Virus record (IMG/VR): IMGVR_UViG_3300030382_001832
Coordinates: 1 to 25,003 of that record
Source of the DNA: a virus
Strand: one strand, 5' to 3'
DNA: 25,003 nucleotides
Numbering within the stretch: the first letter of the stretch is position 1; every line of letters starts with the position of its first letter. A program made the translations under genes and the position numbers. The notes beneath the pieces are model-generated. The model worked only from the letters and a program-made list of their open reading frames with translations, was not told where the DNA came from and did not search any database. This document shows, one piece after another, positions 12,861-19,468 of the stretch.

Positions 12861-13593
12861 AGACGTAATTCATACTACCAAAAATTACAATGCTTTCAAT
12901 AGCTTACGTGGTAATCGAAATATTAGAGAAAGACACGTAAGAAATCTAGTAGAAGCAATTCGTAATAAAGATATGGAGTTACCAATTATAGTTGATGCAA
13001 AAATGAATATCATTGATGGTCAACATAGATTGGAAGCATATAAAATAGTAGGACATCCAATTAAGTACATCATAAGAGATGATCTTAAAATAAAAGATGT
13101 CCGAATGTTAAATTCTGTACAAGCTAAATGGTCAATGACTGAATTTTTAATGTCCTATTGTAAATTGGGCAATAAAGAATATACATTACTAGAATGGTTT
13201 GTAAGAACTTATAAATTTAATATCAAAGAAAGTATAGCAATGTTAAATGGTAAACATTATAGCGATGTTAGAATGTTGAATACTTTTAAAGATGGTAAGT
13301 TTACAATAACACATCTAGAACAAGCAAAGACTTGGGCTAGAAGATTAAGAGAGATAAATGAATATTTTGAATTTTCAAGAAGTCAAAAATTTATTTATGC
13401 AATGCTCTCTTGTTTTGTAAATAAATCTTTTAATTATAAACATTGGATAAAAAAGTTATCTATCAATAGTGTTAAATTAAGAGTTCAAGCAAGTAGAAAT
13501 GATTATATAATTAATATTGAAAGACTATATAATTATAATACAAATCCAAAAAATAGAATTAAATTAGAATTATATCAAAATAATCAAAACTAA
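12847..13593 (+). CDS. ParB/Srx-like N-terminal domain protein
   Basis: A 248-residue protein whose first ~80 residues form a ParB/sulfiredoxin-type domain: 'RERHVRNLVEAIRNKDMELPIIVDAK' then 'NIIDGQHRLEAYKIVGHPIKYII', with the nucleotide-binding GQHR signature at 58-61. The remaining ~165 residues are basic, helical and Tyr/Asn-rich without a recognised HTH. Family members include CTP-dependent partition proteins and phage nucleases; a free-standing phage copy without ParA is more likely a regulator or nuclease. ATG at 12847 follows AAAGGAAAAA. Confidence 0.8.
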   Translation: MKISKDVIHTTKNYNAFNSLRGNRNIRERHVRNLVEAIRNKDMELPIIVDAKMNIIDGQHRLEAYKIVGHPIKYIIRDDLKIKDVRMLNSVQAKWSMTEFLMSYCKLGNKEYTLLEWFVRTYKFNIKESIAMLNGKHYSDVRMLNTFKDGKFTITHLEQAKTWARRLREINEYFEFSRSQKFIYAMLSCFVNKSFNYKHWIKKLSINSVKLRVQASRNDYIINIERLYNYNTNPKNRIKLELYQNNQN

Positions 13594-13616
13594 TTTAATA
13601 TAGAAAGGAAAACAAA

Positions 13617-14534
13617 ATGAATACTTTACCAATAAGTAAAGATGTATATTTTGATTGTTCTAAAAAACAATTAAGTTATGCATCAAAAGCATTAGAAGAA
13701 TGTAATGCCGAAGATTTAGATGAAGCATATAAATCGGTAAATAGATATGTCATTGTAAGAGAAGATACAGGTAAAGAACTGGGTATTCATACTGATGACT
13801 ATATCATAAGACCTTATTCTACATTAGCTGAATCAGTTAATGAAGTAGTAAAGGAATGTGTTGATGTAGATAAATATCATATCGATACAAAGGATCAAAT
13901 ATATGAAGACGGAAAGAAATATAGACGAGATATTAATTTCTGGGATGATTCAATTGATCTTAATAATTATCAAAAGAATGGATTCCATATCAAAGGTACT
14001 GAAGAAAAAATCATACCTCAATTAAGAATTTATTCATCAATGGATGGTAGATGGGGGCAACAAATTATGTGGTCCTCAGTTTATGTAGTATGTCTGAATG
14101 GGATGGTAAGACCTGATTGGACATTTGTAGTTTACAATAAACATAATAAAAGAAAAGATATATCATTTGGAACATCTGATTTTAAATTAGGATTAGTAGC
14201 TCATAAAGAGCTAGGTGAAGATCTATTTAAAATGATGCAAAAGAAAGTAACAATTGATGTAGTAAGTCATTTATTTAAGAAAACATTAGCAAGTCAATAT
14301 GCTAGAAAAAGTCTTATTGATCATACAAGTGCTAATGTTATGAAAGACTTAAATAACGCATGGGAAAGATACGAACAAAAATATGGATCAACATTATTTG
14401 CAGTTTATCAAACAGCAACTCATTGGTCTAGTCATCCAGTTACAAAAGGTGCATTACATAATGTATCTAGAAAACGAGAAAAACAAGTAGCTGAAATGAT
14501 GACTTCAAGTGAATGGTTAGAATTAGCTGCTTAA
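13617..14534 (+). CDS. DUF932-like phage/plasmid protein
   Basis: A 305-residue protein with ribosome binding site GAAAGGAAAAC. The core 'RIYSSMDGRWGQQIMWSSVYVVCLNGMV' (about 141-169) followed by a helical C-terminal half with 'HKELGEDLFKMM' and 'TLFAVYQTATHWSSHPVTKG' fits the DUF932 / LGT-type phage-plasmid protein family, in which a beta-rich body contains '.N..DG.........RLVC.NGM'. The biochemical role of the family is not established; it is often linked to replication or recombination modules. A hairpin follows the stop. Confidence 0.72.
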   Translation: MNTLPISKDVYFDCSKKQLSYASKALEECNAEDLDEAYKSVNRYVIVREDTGKELGIHTDDYIIRPYSTLAESVNEVVKECVDVDKYHIDTKDQIYEDGKKYRRDINFWDDSIDLNNYQKNGFHIKGTEEKIIPQLRIYSSMDGRWGQQIMWSSVYVVCLNGMVRPDWTFVVYNKHNKRKDISFGTSDFKLGLVAHKELGEDLFKMMQKKVTIDVVSHLFKKTLASQYARKSLIDHTSANVMKDLNNAWERYEQKYGSTLFAVYQTATHWSSHPVTKGALHNVSRKREKQVAEMMTSSEWLELAA

Positions 14535-14536
14535 AA

Positions 14537-14568
14537 ACTGATGCTGCCGAAAGGAAGACAGCACCAGT
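14537..14568. other. Intergenic hairpin after the DUF932-like gene
   Basis: ACTG-A-TGCTG (14537-14546) pairs with CAGCA-C-CAGT (14559-14568), one A-C mismatch, around a loop that itself has CC-GAAA-GG. On the plus strand it is followed by AAAACAA, so it does not terminate early transcription; on the minus strand it is followed by TTTTT and could stop antisense transcripts entering from the right-hand late genes. Alternatively it protects the 3' end of the upstream mRNA segment. Confidence 0.5.
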
Positions 14569-14588
14569 AAAACAATAAGAAAGTTAAA

Positions 14589-14789
14589 ATGAAAGATGTT
14601 TCTAATTCCGCTAACATAAAAACCAAGCAAAACATACGCACATATATATTTAAGTCAATAATGCTGATATTAAAGTCAATTAAGCTAGGTTTTATAGGCT
14701 TTTTATCACTATTAGCGTGGGGATTACATTTCATTGGAAGTGGAATAGACATCTTTATAAAAATGATAACGAAAAAGAAGGAAAAATGA
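14589..14789 (+). CDS. Small membrane protein
   Basis: A 66-residue protein: a polar, basic N-terminus (MKDVSNSANIKTKQNIRTYIF), a TM-like segment 'LGFIGFLSLLAWGLHFIGSGIDIFI' (about 33-57) and a Lys-rich tail. Orientation by positive-inside is ambiguous because both ends are basic. It overlaps the next gene by four bases (ATGA). Function unknown. Confidence 0.6.
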   Translation: MKDVSNSANIKTKQNIRTYIFKSIMLILKSIKLGFIGFLSLLAWGLHFIGSGIDIFIKMITKKKEK

Positions 14790-14920
14790 ATACAAGTAAT
14801 ATGATGGATAAAATGTATTTGATGGGACAATTAAAATTTATTCTTGAAGCAATTACAAATCTTCAAGATAAAAAAACTAAAATTGAACAACAAATAGATA
14901 AATTAAAACAGAAAGAATAG
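14786..14920 (+). CDS. 44-residue coiled-coil protein
   Basis: ATG at 14786 (GAAGGAAAA upstream, ATGA overlap with the previous stop) is preferred over a longer frame from 14717, whose extra residues lie inside the previous gene. Product: MNTSNMMDKMYLMGQLKFIL followed by a charged heptad-like helix ending KQKE. Likely a helical oligomer; no family recognised. Confidence 0.55.
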   Translation: MNTSNMMDKMYLMGQLKFILEAITNLQDKKTKIEQQIDKLKQKE

Positions 14921-14925
14921 TTAGT

Positions 14926-15198
14926 ATGAAATTAATAAAACTATTACAAATTCAAAGCGTAATAGAAGGAAGAACTATACCTTCTGATATGCAAGAACAA
15001 TGTAATCAAACATACTTCTCCGAATCAAAAGCAGAACATATACCGATTGGTGATATGGATCTGATACATTTTATTCGTGCTTTTAATAAGAAAGAACGAA
15101 CATATAAAAATGATTATACTACAGGTTTATTAAAAGTATTAAAGCAATTAGATCCTAATAAACCAGGAACAATTTTTATAAAACAAGATAAGGATTAA
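14926..15198 (+). CDS. Hypothetical protein, 90 aa
   Basis: A soluble-looking protein without signal or membrane segment: helical N-terminus 'MKLIKLLQIQSVIEGRTIP', central 'PIGDMDLIHFIRAFNKKE', C-terminal 'LKVLKQLDPNKPGTIFIKQDKD'. Only a weak Shine-Dalgarno (AGAAAGAA before TAGTATG). It is 5 bases after the preceding gene and 5 bases before the next, consistent with one operon. Function unknown. Confidence 0.62.
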   Translation: MKLIKLLQIQSVIEGRTIPSDMQEQCNQTYFSESKAEHIPIGDMDLIHFIRAFNKKERTYKNDYTTGLLKVLKQLDPNKPGTIFIKQDKD

Positions 15199-15203
15199 CT
15201 ATT

Positions 15204-15425
15204 ATGAACCATAATTGGAAAAAGTTTGCTAGAGATAATCTAGTAGGCAAAACAATAGTAAAAGTTTCTCATAAACCACAAACCTTTTATTGGGATAAAA
15301 AAGAATATCCCGAAATATTTGCTATTCATTTAAATGATGGTCAAATATTAGTACCTTCAATAGATGAAGAAGGTAATGCTCCAGGAGTTCTATTTACTAA
15401 TATAGGTTTAGGAATGTATATATAA
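15204..15425 (+). CDS. Hypothetical protein, 73 aa
   Basis: A compact beta-rich-looking protein: 'LVGKTIVKVSHKPQTFYWDKKEYPEIFAIHLNDGQILVPSIDEEG'. The alternation of hydrophobic residues around 'IFAIHLNDGQILV' suggests a small barrel. AAGGAT upstream of the start. No family recognised. Confidence 0.62.
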   Translation: MNHNWKKFARDNLVGKTIVKVSHKPQTFYWDKKEYPEIFAIHLNDGQILVPSIDEEGNAPGVLFTNIGLGMYI

Positions 15426-15434
15426 TAAAATGAA

Positions 15435-15593
15435 ATGGATTATCAATTATTCAAGCTACTTCTTGAAATGTCATATGTTGACACTTTTGAGAAGGATGAA
15501 GAAATAAAAAAAAGATATGAAGAATATCTAAAGGAGAAAAAAAATGGACTACAAAACAGTAGAAGAAGACCTTCAGTACCTAGCAAAGACTGA
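15435..15593 (+). CDS. Small helical protein (52 aa), overlapping reading frame
   Basis: ATG at 15435 opens 52 codons: MDYQLFKLLLEMSYVDTFEKDEEIKKRYEEYLKEKK, then a basic tail read through the first 50 bases of the next gene in another frame. The N-terminal 36 residues look like a natural acidic/basic helix; the tail may be incidental. A competing frame from ATG 15430 gives only 25 residues. No good Shine-Dalgarno. Support is moderate. Confidence 0.4.
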   Translation: MDYQLFKLLLEMSYVDTFEKDEEIKKRYEEYLKEKKNGLQNSRRRPSVPSKD

Positions 15594-15864
15594 TGAAAGA
15601 TATGCCAAACTGAAAGCTGGAGTTGAACATATGAAAAATATGTTGAAATCTGCAAAGGGTTCGTTTGTAACTAATTCTAAAGAAGCTGTATCTAAAGCTA
15701 CCGAAGCTTTCTATGCAGGTAAAGATTACATTGATGTACGAGATCGAATGAAAACTGTATATCAAGAGTTCTTTACTTTAGAAACTAAACGTCAAACAGC
15801 TATATTAAGAATAGATGTTTGGAGAACACTAGAAGCAACAAGAAGGAAAGGAAATATACACTAA
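15544..15864 (+). CDS. Hypothetical protein, 106 aa, helical
   Basis: Good ribosome binding site AAAGGAG 8 bases before ATG. All-helical, charged: 'EEDLQYLAKTDERYAKLKAGVEHMKNMLKSAKGSFV' then 'SKEAVSKATEAFYAGKDYIDVRDRMKTVYQEFFTLETKRQTAILRIDVWRTLEA'. The pattern of a small helical bundle within a recombination/early block is shared with unnamed proteins I recall from marine phages; function unknown. Confidence 0.68.
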   Translation: MDYKTVEEDLQYLAKTDERYAKLKAGVEHMKNMLKSAKGSFVTNSKEAVSKATEAFYAGKDYIDVRDRMKTVYQEFFTLETKRQTAILRIDVWRTLEATRRKGNIH

Positions 15865-15879
15865 TGAAAGGAAAAAATA

Positions 15880-16191
15880 ATGAAAGATAATAGACAAAAG
15901 TTCTTTGATAACTTAGCAGCTTGGATGAAGTCATCAAGAGTAACAAGTGAACCAAAAGTTACACAAACAGACCTTGGTAATGAATTGAATGTAGCATTTC
16001 AACAAGTACAAAAATATGAAAAACCAAGTAATGAAATAAATCTTTGGAATTTTATTAAATGCTGTGATTACTTTGAGGAAGATTATTCAGCATTAATTAA
16101 TGCTTGTAAAGCTACTGGTGTGCCTATGATTAAAGATGAAAAGTATAGGAACGCTGGTATTACTGAAGATCAAGGGCAACCAAAGAAATAG
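15880..16191 (+). CDS. XRE/Cro-CI-type HTH regulator
   Basis: A 103-residue DNA-binding protein. 'VTQTDLGNELNVAFQQVQKYEKPSNEI' (about 27-53) is a classic XRE helix-turn-helix: T-Q-x-x-L-A/G at helix 2 and 'QQVQKYEK' as the recognition helix and its cap. The N-terminus is basic and the C-terminus polar. AAAGGAAAAAATA precedes ATG. Candidate regulator of the early leaders or of the dyad at 10234-10245. Confidence 0.78.
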   Translation: MKDNRQKFFDNLAAWMKSSRVTSEPKVTQTDLGNELNVAFQQVQKYEKPSNEINLWNFIKCCDYFEEDYSALINACKATGVPMIKDEKYRNAGITEDQGQPKK

Positions 16192-16202
16192 AAAGGAAAT
16201 TA

Positions 16203-16472
16203 ATGTTTAATTGGGATATGTTGTTTCAAAACAAAGAAAGAGAATCAAAAATCCATTATACTCAAGCTAATATTATAGATAATATTAAGCAAACAGTTGA
16301 GTTAATGGGTAAAATTACCGAAGGATTACAAAGGTTAACTGAATCCTATAAGGAAGATAAAGCAAGTAATGTGCTTTATTTTACAGAGAATAATGAAGCT
16401 TTGGAGTCCATACGAAATCGTTTAGATAAATTGGAAATCAAAACGAAAGTCAAAGAACCTGAACCATTTTAA
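16203..16472 (+). CDS. Coiled-coil hypothetical protein
   Basis: An 89-residue protein with GAAAGGAAAT before ATG. Two helical stretches, 'IIDNIKQTVELMGKITEGLQRLTESYKE' and 'NNEALESIRNRLDKLEIKTKVKE', show heptad hydrophobic spacing. Acidic/proline tail. No membrane segment; function unknown. It is followed by a 120-bp structured gap. Confidence 0.62.
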   Translation: MFNWDMLFQNKERESKIHYTQANIIDNIKQTVELMGKITEGLQRLTESYKEDKASNVLYFTENNEALESIRNRLDKLEIKTKVKEPEPF

Positions 16473-16494
16473 GAGATTCTGTGTAATGTTAGGA

Positions 16495-16592
16495 AGCATA
16501 TGCTATTGATGTTTAAAATCATACGAGCCGAAACATCCCTTATACAGATAGGGGTAACACCGAGAGGGGTTGCCCCGATTTAACGTAGCCTT
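16495..16592 (+). promoter_or_regulatory. Structured leader of the second HTH gene
   Basis: Contains a 10-base palindrome AGCATATGCT (16495-16504), a long-range pair GATGTTT (16508-16514) with AAACATC (16531-16537), and a very strong hairpin GGGGTAACACC / GGGGTTGCCCC (16551-16576; 10 of 11 paired, one G-T wobble) capped by a GAGA (GNRA-type) loop. A weaker CCCT/AGGG pair (16537-16540 with 16550-16553) overlaps the base of the strong hairpin, so alternative folds exist. No U-run follows. The next gene starts only 16 bases after the hairpin and lacks a Shine-Dalgarno, so this may control its translation. No known riboswitch class matched by eye. Confidence 0.45.
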
Positions 16593-16877
16593 GTGTTTAA
16601 AATAAAATCTGCTACTAAATATGGTATGTCTGCTCGTTATGCTTTAGGAAGAATATTTCACCAACAATTAATTCCACAATTTGTAGAAGCTAGAAAGAAG
16701 CTTGGTATCAGCCAATTAGAAATGGATGAGATACTAGGAGTTGCAAAAGGTCTTGTATCCAAATGGGAAGTTGGTATAAGAAAGCCTAGTGGATTTCTGT
16801 TTTGTTGTTGGGCGGATTCATTAAAAATGAAACTAAAATTAGTACCGAAAAGGAGTGAAAATGGCAGTAAATCCTGA
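16593..16877 (+). CDS. HTH (XRE-like) DNA-binding protein, uncertain start
   Basis: The region 'FVEARKKLGISQLEMDEILGVAKGLVSKWEVGIRKPSG' is a helix-turn-helix of the Cro/CI type (E-A-R-x-x-L-G-x-S-Q, then 'VSKWE.G.R.PSG'). The frame opens with GTG at 16593 (94 aa); an internal ATG at 16626 would give 83 aa. Neither has a recognisable Shine-Dalgarno. The C-terminus is unusual for carrying 'FLFCCWADSLKMKLKLVPK'. It overlaps the next gene by 17 bases. Likely a regulator; target unknown. Confidence 0.68.
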   Translation: MFKIKSATKYGMSARYALGRIFHQQLIPQFVEARKKLGISQLEMDEILGVAKGLVSKWEVGIRKPSGFLFCCWADSLKMKLKLVPKRSENGSKS

Positions 16878-17253
16878 TTTTAAAGGAGGAGTAACTGACG
16901 ATCCGATTGTTAATAAGGTAGTTGACCTTATTATTAAACGACATATGCAAGGTATGGAAAAGTTTGGTGTTACAATGGAAAAAAACACTAAACCTTTTGA
17001 CCATTGGATTGACGAAACAATAGAAGAACTATTAGATGCGATACATTATTTAACAAAATCTAAAAGTATCGTTGATAATTTTAAACAAAAAGAAAAACAA
17101 CTAGAAGCAATGTTAGCACAGTTTAAAGATGAAACATTTAAAGCTGTAACGAAACAAACATTACCGCCAGGTACACAACCAGGTGGTGCTGATTGGGTTG
17201 AACCTACAGAAGGTGAATTAAATGATAAGAATAAAGAGGAGAAATCGACCTGA
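16861..17253 (+). CDS. MazG-like (all-alpha NTP pyrophosphohydrolase-type) protein
   Basis: Start ATG 16861 follows AAAAGGAG by 6 bases; an in-frame GTG two codons earlier is rejected. In the 130-residue product, 'DLIIKRHMQGMEKFGVTM' and 'HWIDETIEELLDAIHYLTKSK' (about 48-67) match the pattern of small phage all-alpha NTP-PPase relatives, in which E-x-x-E-E-x-x-D metal ligands lie in such a helix. The second half is helical then a Gly/Pro-rich and acidic tail, not part of the catalytic fold. Family members hydrolyse NTPs or alarmones; substrate here unknown. Confidence 0.62.
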   Translation: MAVNPDFKGGVTDDPIVNKVVDLIIKRHMQGMEKFGVTMEKNTKPFDHWIDETIEELLDAIHYLTKSKSIVDNFKQKEKQLEAMLAQFKDETFKAVTKQTLPPGTQPGGADWVEPTEGELNDKNKEEKST

Positions 17254-17518
17254 TTTTTCAGCATACCACGTAAGAAAACAAGCGTGGCAAATGAAAATAT
17301 TAAAATTTTATGGACAAATTGAAGGTGATGATAAAGTCTATCAAGAATTTGCCACAAAATTATTTAATAATACTTTAGACAAAAAACAATTAGAACAAAT
17401 AAATGAATTGATGGTCAAAAATGAAAAAATTAGGAAAGCTAAATTTAACAAAAAAAGAGCTGAATTTCTTGGTATTAAAATTGGAAAAATTGTTAATAGC
17501 ACGAAAACTAAAAACTAA
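17222..17518 (+). CDS. Basic hypothetical protein, 98 aa
   Basis: Overlaps the MazG-like gene by 32 bases, with GAAGG upstream of ATG. Strongly basic (MIRIKRRNRPDFSAYHVRKQ ... KKRAEFLGIKIGKIVNSTKTKN), helical, no membrane segment. It is directly upstream of the exonuclease gene, so a nucleic-acid-binding accessory is possible, but no motif proves it. Confidence 0.62.
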   Translation: MIRIKRRNRPDFSAYHVRKQAWQMKILKFYGQIEGDDKVYQEFATKLFNNTLDKKQLEQINELMVKNEKIRKAKFNKKRAEFLGIKIGKIVNSTKTKN

Positions 17519-17551
17519 ACCCAAACATTTTTGGAAAACAGGAGGAACAAT

Positions 17552-18214
17552 ATGAAAATAGTAAGGAATAAAATGACTGAAATGAAACAAGAAGTTAAGT
17601 TCGACCGAAGACAAGGAATCGGTGGTAGTGATGCTACACGATTATATGAAGGAGATTGGTATCAAGTATGGAGTGAGAAAGTTGGAGAAACTCCATCCGC
17701 AGATCTATCAGATGTTCTCCCAGTTCAAATGGGTAAGCATACTGAATCATTTAATATAGATTGGTTTAAAAAACAAACTGGTAATACAGTTATAAGACAA
17801 CAAGAATTTATACAAATGAAAAAGTATCCATATGTCTATGCTCATATCGATGGTGTTGTTAAACAGTTAGATACAAAACTAGGATTATTAGAATGTAAGC
17901 ATACTAATGCTTTTAGTAATCCAACAAAAGTTACTGATAAATATATGGCACAAATACAACATTATTTAATGGTTGCTGAATTAGAGAAAGCATATTTATC
18001 TGTATTCTTTGGTAATTTAAAATATGAAGTTATTGAAATAGAACATAGCATAGACTTTCAAAGAAAGTTGATAGCTGCTGAAGTTCTATTTTGGCACTAT
18101 GTTAAAACTAAACAAGCCCCACCTGAAATGATCACTTGGGATACGTTCAAACCGATTGGACAAAAATTAGATGGAAAAAACAAAGAACTCGTACCCCTAC
18201 TATCCAGGATATAA
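17552..18214 (+). CDS. YqaJ-type (lambda exonuclease-like) recombination nuclease
   Basis: A 220-residue nuclease from ATG 17552, seven bases after AGGAGG; an in-frame upstream TTG is rejected. 'RRQGIGGSDATRLYEGDWYQVWSEKVGE' (about 19-46) is the YqaJ N-terminal signature, 'MGKHTESFNIDWF' follows, and the PD-(D/E)xK site is 'YAHIDGVV' (D100) with 'GLLECKHTN' (E114, K116), then 'YMAQIQHYLMVAE', the Q-x-x-x-Y motif. It would degrade one strand of double-stranded ends and hand the single strand to the annealing protein encoded two genes later. Its end overlaps the next gene by 44 bases. Confidence 0.88.
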   Translation: MKIVRNKMTEMKQEVKFDRRQGIGGSDATRLYEGDWYQVWSEKVGETPSADLSDVLPVQMGKHTESFNIDWFKKQTGNTVIRQQEFIQMKKYPYVYAHIDGVVKQLDTKLGLLECKHTNAFSNPTKVTDKYMAQIQHYLMVAELEKAYLSVFFGNLKYEVIEIEHSIDFQRKLIAAEVLFWHYVKTKQAPPEMITWDTFKPIGQKLDGKNKELVPLLSRI

Positions 18215-18515
18215 AGATAAAGAAGGTAAAACTTCTGTTGAAGCTGCTGAATTAATAGCAGCAGGTAGTATAACAATTAGAGAGAAAGTCTTTAATGTTG
18301 TAAAACAGAAAGGTAATTTTGGTGCAACAGCTGATGAAATTGCAGAGTTATTAAACTTAAGTAGTTTCACAGTTAGACCAAGAGTAACAGAACTATATAA
18401 AATGAATAAGATTGAAAGAACTGAAAAAAGAAAAAATGCAAGTTCAAGAAATGCTTATGTTTATGTAGTAAGTAAAGATCATATTAATAATCAATATATG
18501 GAGAAAGGAACATAA
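18171..18515 (+). CDS. Winged-helix DNA-binding protein
   Basis: A 114-residue protein. 'PYYPGYKDKEGKTSVEAAELI' then 'VKQKGNFGATADEIAELLNLSSFTVRPRVTELYKMNKIERTEKRKNASSRNAYVYV' (about 43-105) is a winged helix: 'T.DEIA..L......VRPR..EL...G.I' with a beta-wing rich in basic and small residues. The same protein type occurs in recombination modules of other phages. The ATG at 18171 has no obvious Shine-Dalgarno and lies inside the exonuclease gene, suggesting coupling. Probable regulator or replication accessory. Confidence 0.72.
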   Translation: MEKTKNSYPYYPGYKDKEGKTSVEAAELIAAGSITIREKVFNVVKQKGNFGATADEIAELLNLSSFTVRPRVTELYKMNKIERTEKRKNASSRNAYVYVVSKDHINNQYMEKGT

Positions 18516-18516
18516 T

Positions 18517-19083
18517 ATGAAAGAAGTAAATAATACAATACTATGGGATAAGTTTAAACATACTGATCCCAGTTATACCAAACCATTTCCAAAGTTTGGT
18601 AAGACTTTAACAACAATAGATCCAATGTATCAAGTTATGACAATGACTAGAGTGTTTGGCCCTGTTGGAAAGGGTTGGAGTTATGATGCAAAATATCATT
18701 ATACTGAAGCAAATGTATTTGCAGAAGTTAAGATAGTATATTGCCTAGACGATATTTGGTATCGTTATGGCCCAGTCAGTTCAGTTTGTGCTTTGTATAA
18801 AGCAAACTCAAAACTGGATGATGAAGCACCAAAGAAAGCATTAACTGATGCAATGACAAAAGGATTTAGTCATTTAGGCGTAAGTGCTGATGTATTTCTT
18901 GGTATGTTTGATAACAGTAAATATGTATCAGCAATGAAAGAAAAGTTTAATGGTACAGCATCTGCTGAAGGTATCAAAGTTAAAGTAGTTAACTTAAGAA
19001 AAGATATCAAGATTAACAAAAGTAAATTGTTAAAAGATGTCAAAGAAGTCATAAATAATAAGGAGGATAAAAATGATAAATAA
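18517..19083 (+). CDS. Single-strand annealing protein, Rad52/Sak-like
   Basis: A 188-residue protein between exonuclease and SSB genes. The core 'KTLTTIDPMYQVMTMTRVFGPVGKGWSYDAKYHYT' is followed by 'DDEAPKKALTDAMTKGFSHLGVSADVFLGMFDNSKYV' (about 102-138), resembling the helical 'K.A.TDA.K.....LG' signature of Rad52/Sak-type phage recombinases after a beta-sheet that carries 'GP.G.GW'. It would form rings that anneal complementary single strands. The C-terminus is lysine-rich. Strong ribosome binding site AGAAAGGA. Erf or RecT is less likely on motif grounds. Confidence 0.72.
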   Translation: MKEVNNTILWDKFKHTDPSYTKPFPKFGKTLTTIDPMYQVMTMTRVFGPVGKGWSYDAKYHYTEANVFAEVKIVYCLDDIWYRYGPVSSVCALYKANSKLDDEAPKKALTDAMTKGFSHLGVSADVFLGMFDNSKYVSAMKEKFNGTASAEGIKVKVVNLRKDIKINKSKLLKDVKEVINNKEDKNDK

Positions 19084-19468
19084 AGTAATCTTAATTGGAA
19101 GATTGGGAGCTGATCCAGAAATTGGAACAACTAAACAAGATTCCAAGTTTGCTAATTTATCTTTAGCTACGAACAAATCGTGGAAAGATAAAGAAGGCAA
19201 AAAAGCTGAAGTAACAACTTGGCATAAAGTCAAAGTGTTTGATCCTAGACTTGCAGAAAATATGGAAAAGTATGCAAAGACTGGTTCACAGCTTTATATA
19301 GAAGGTGAATTAGAAAATCGTTCATATAAAGATTCCAAAGGGGATCAAAGATATGTAACGGAAGTTCTAGTTCCTAGATTTTCTGGAGTTATCAGAATGG
19401 TTGGAAGTGCTAAACCGAAAACCGAAACTGATACTAAAGAAGAAGAACCTTTTCAAAAACAATTCTAG
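19073..19468 (+). CDS. ssb: Single-stranded DNA-binding protein
   Basis: A 131-residue SSB. OB-fold signature: 'MINKVILIGRLGADPEI' then 'KFANLSLATNKSWKDKEGKKAEVTTWHKVKVFDPRLAENMEKYAKTGSQLYIEGELENRSYKD' (about 24-85), with the aromatic W residues expected for DNA stacking. The acidic tail ends 'EEEPFQKQF', a degenerate version of the SSB C-terminal tip (DDDIPF), so recruitment of host partners may be weakened or changed. It overlaps the annealing-protein gene by 11 bases and has AAGGAGG upstream. Confidence 0.93.
   Translation: MINKVILIGRLGADPEIGTTKQDSKFANLSLATNKSWKDKEGKKAEVTTWHKVKVFDPRLAENMEKYAKTGSQLYIEGELENRSYKDSKGDQRYVTEVLVPRFSGVIRMVGSAKPKTETDTKEEEPFQKQF

Noticed and set aside
12544-12873. 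109-codon hydrophobic antisense frame
   Set aside because: Antisense of three well-formed coupled rightward genes; its Phe/Leu/Ser bias is the usual result of reading AT-rich coding DNA backwards.
14537-14568. CTGATG...GAAA reminiscent of a hammerhead
   Set aside because: Spacing is too short for stem II and the A9 position is C; a simple imperfect hairpin explains it.
16505-16537. Hammerhead-ribozyme-like core (TTGATG ... CGAAAC)
   Set aside because: The required CUGAUGA core is not matched (TTGATGT) and the bases between do not form a stem II; the GAAAC is better explained by pairing of AAACATC with GATGTTT.
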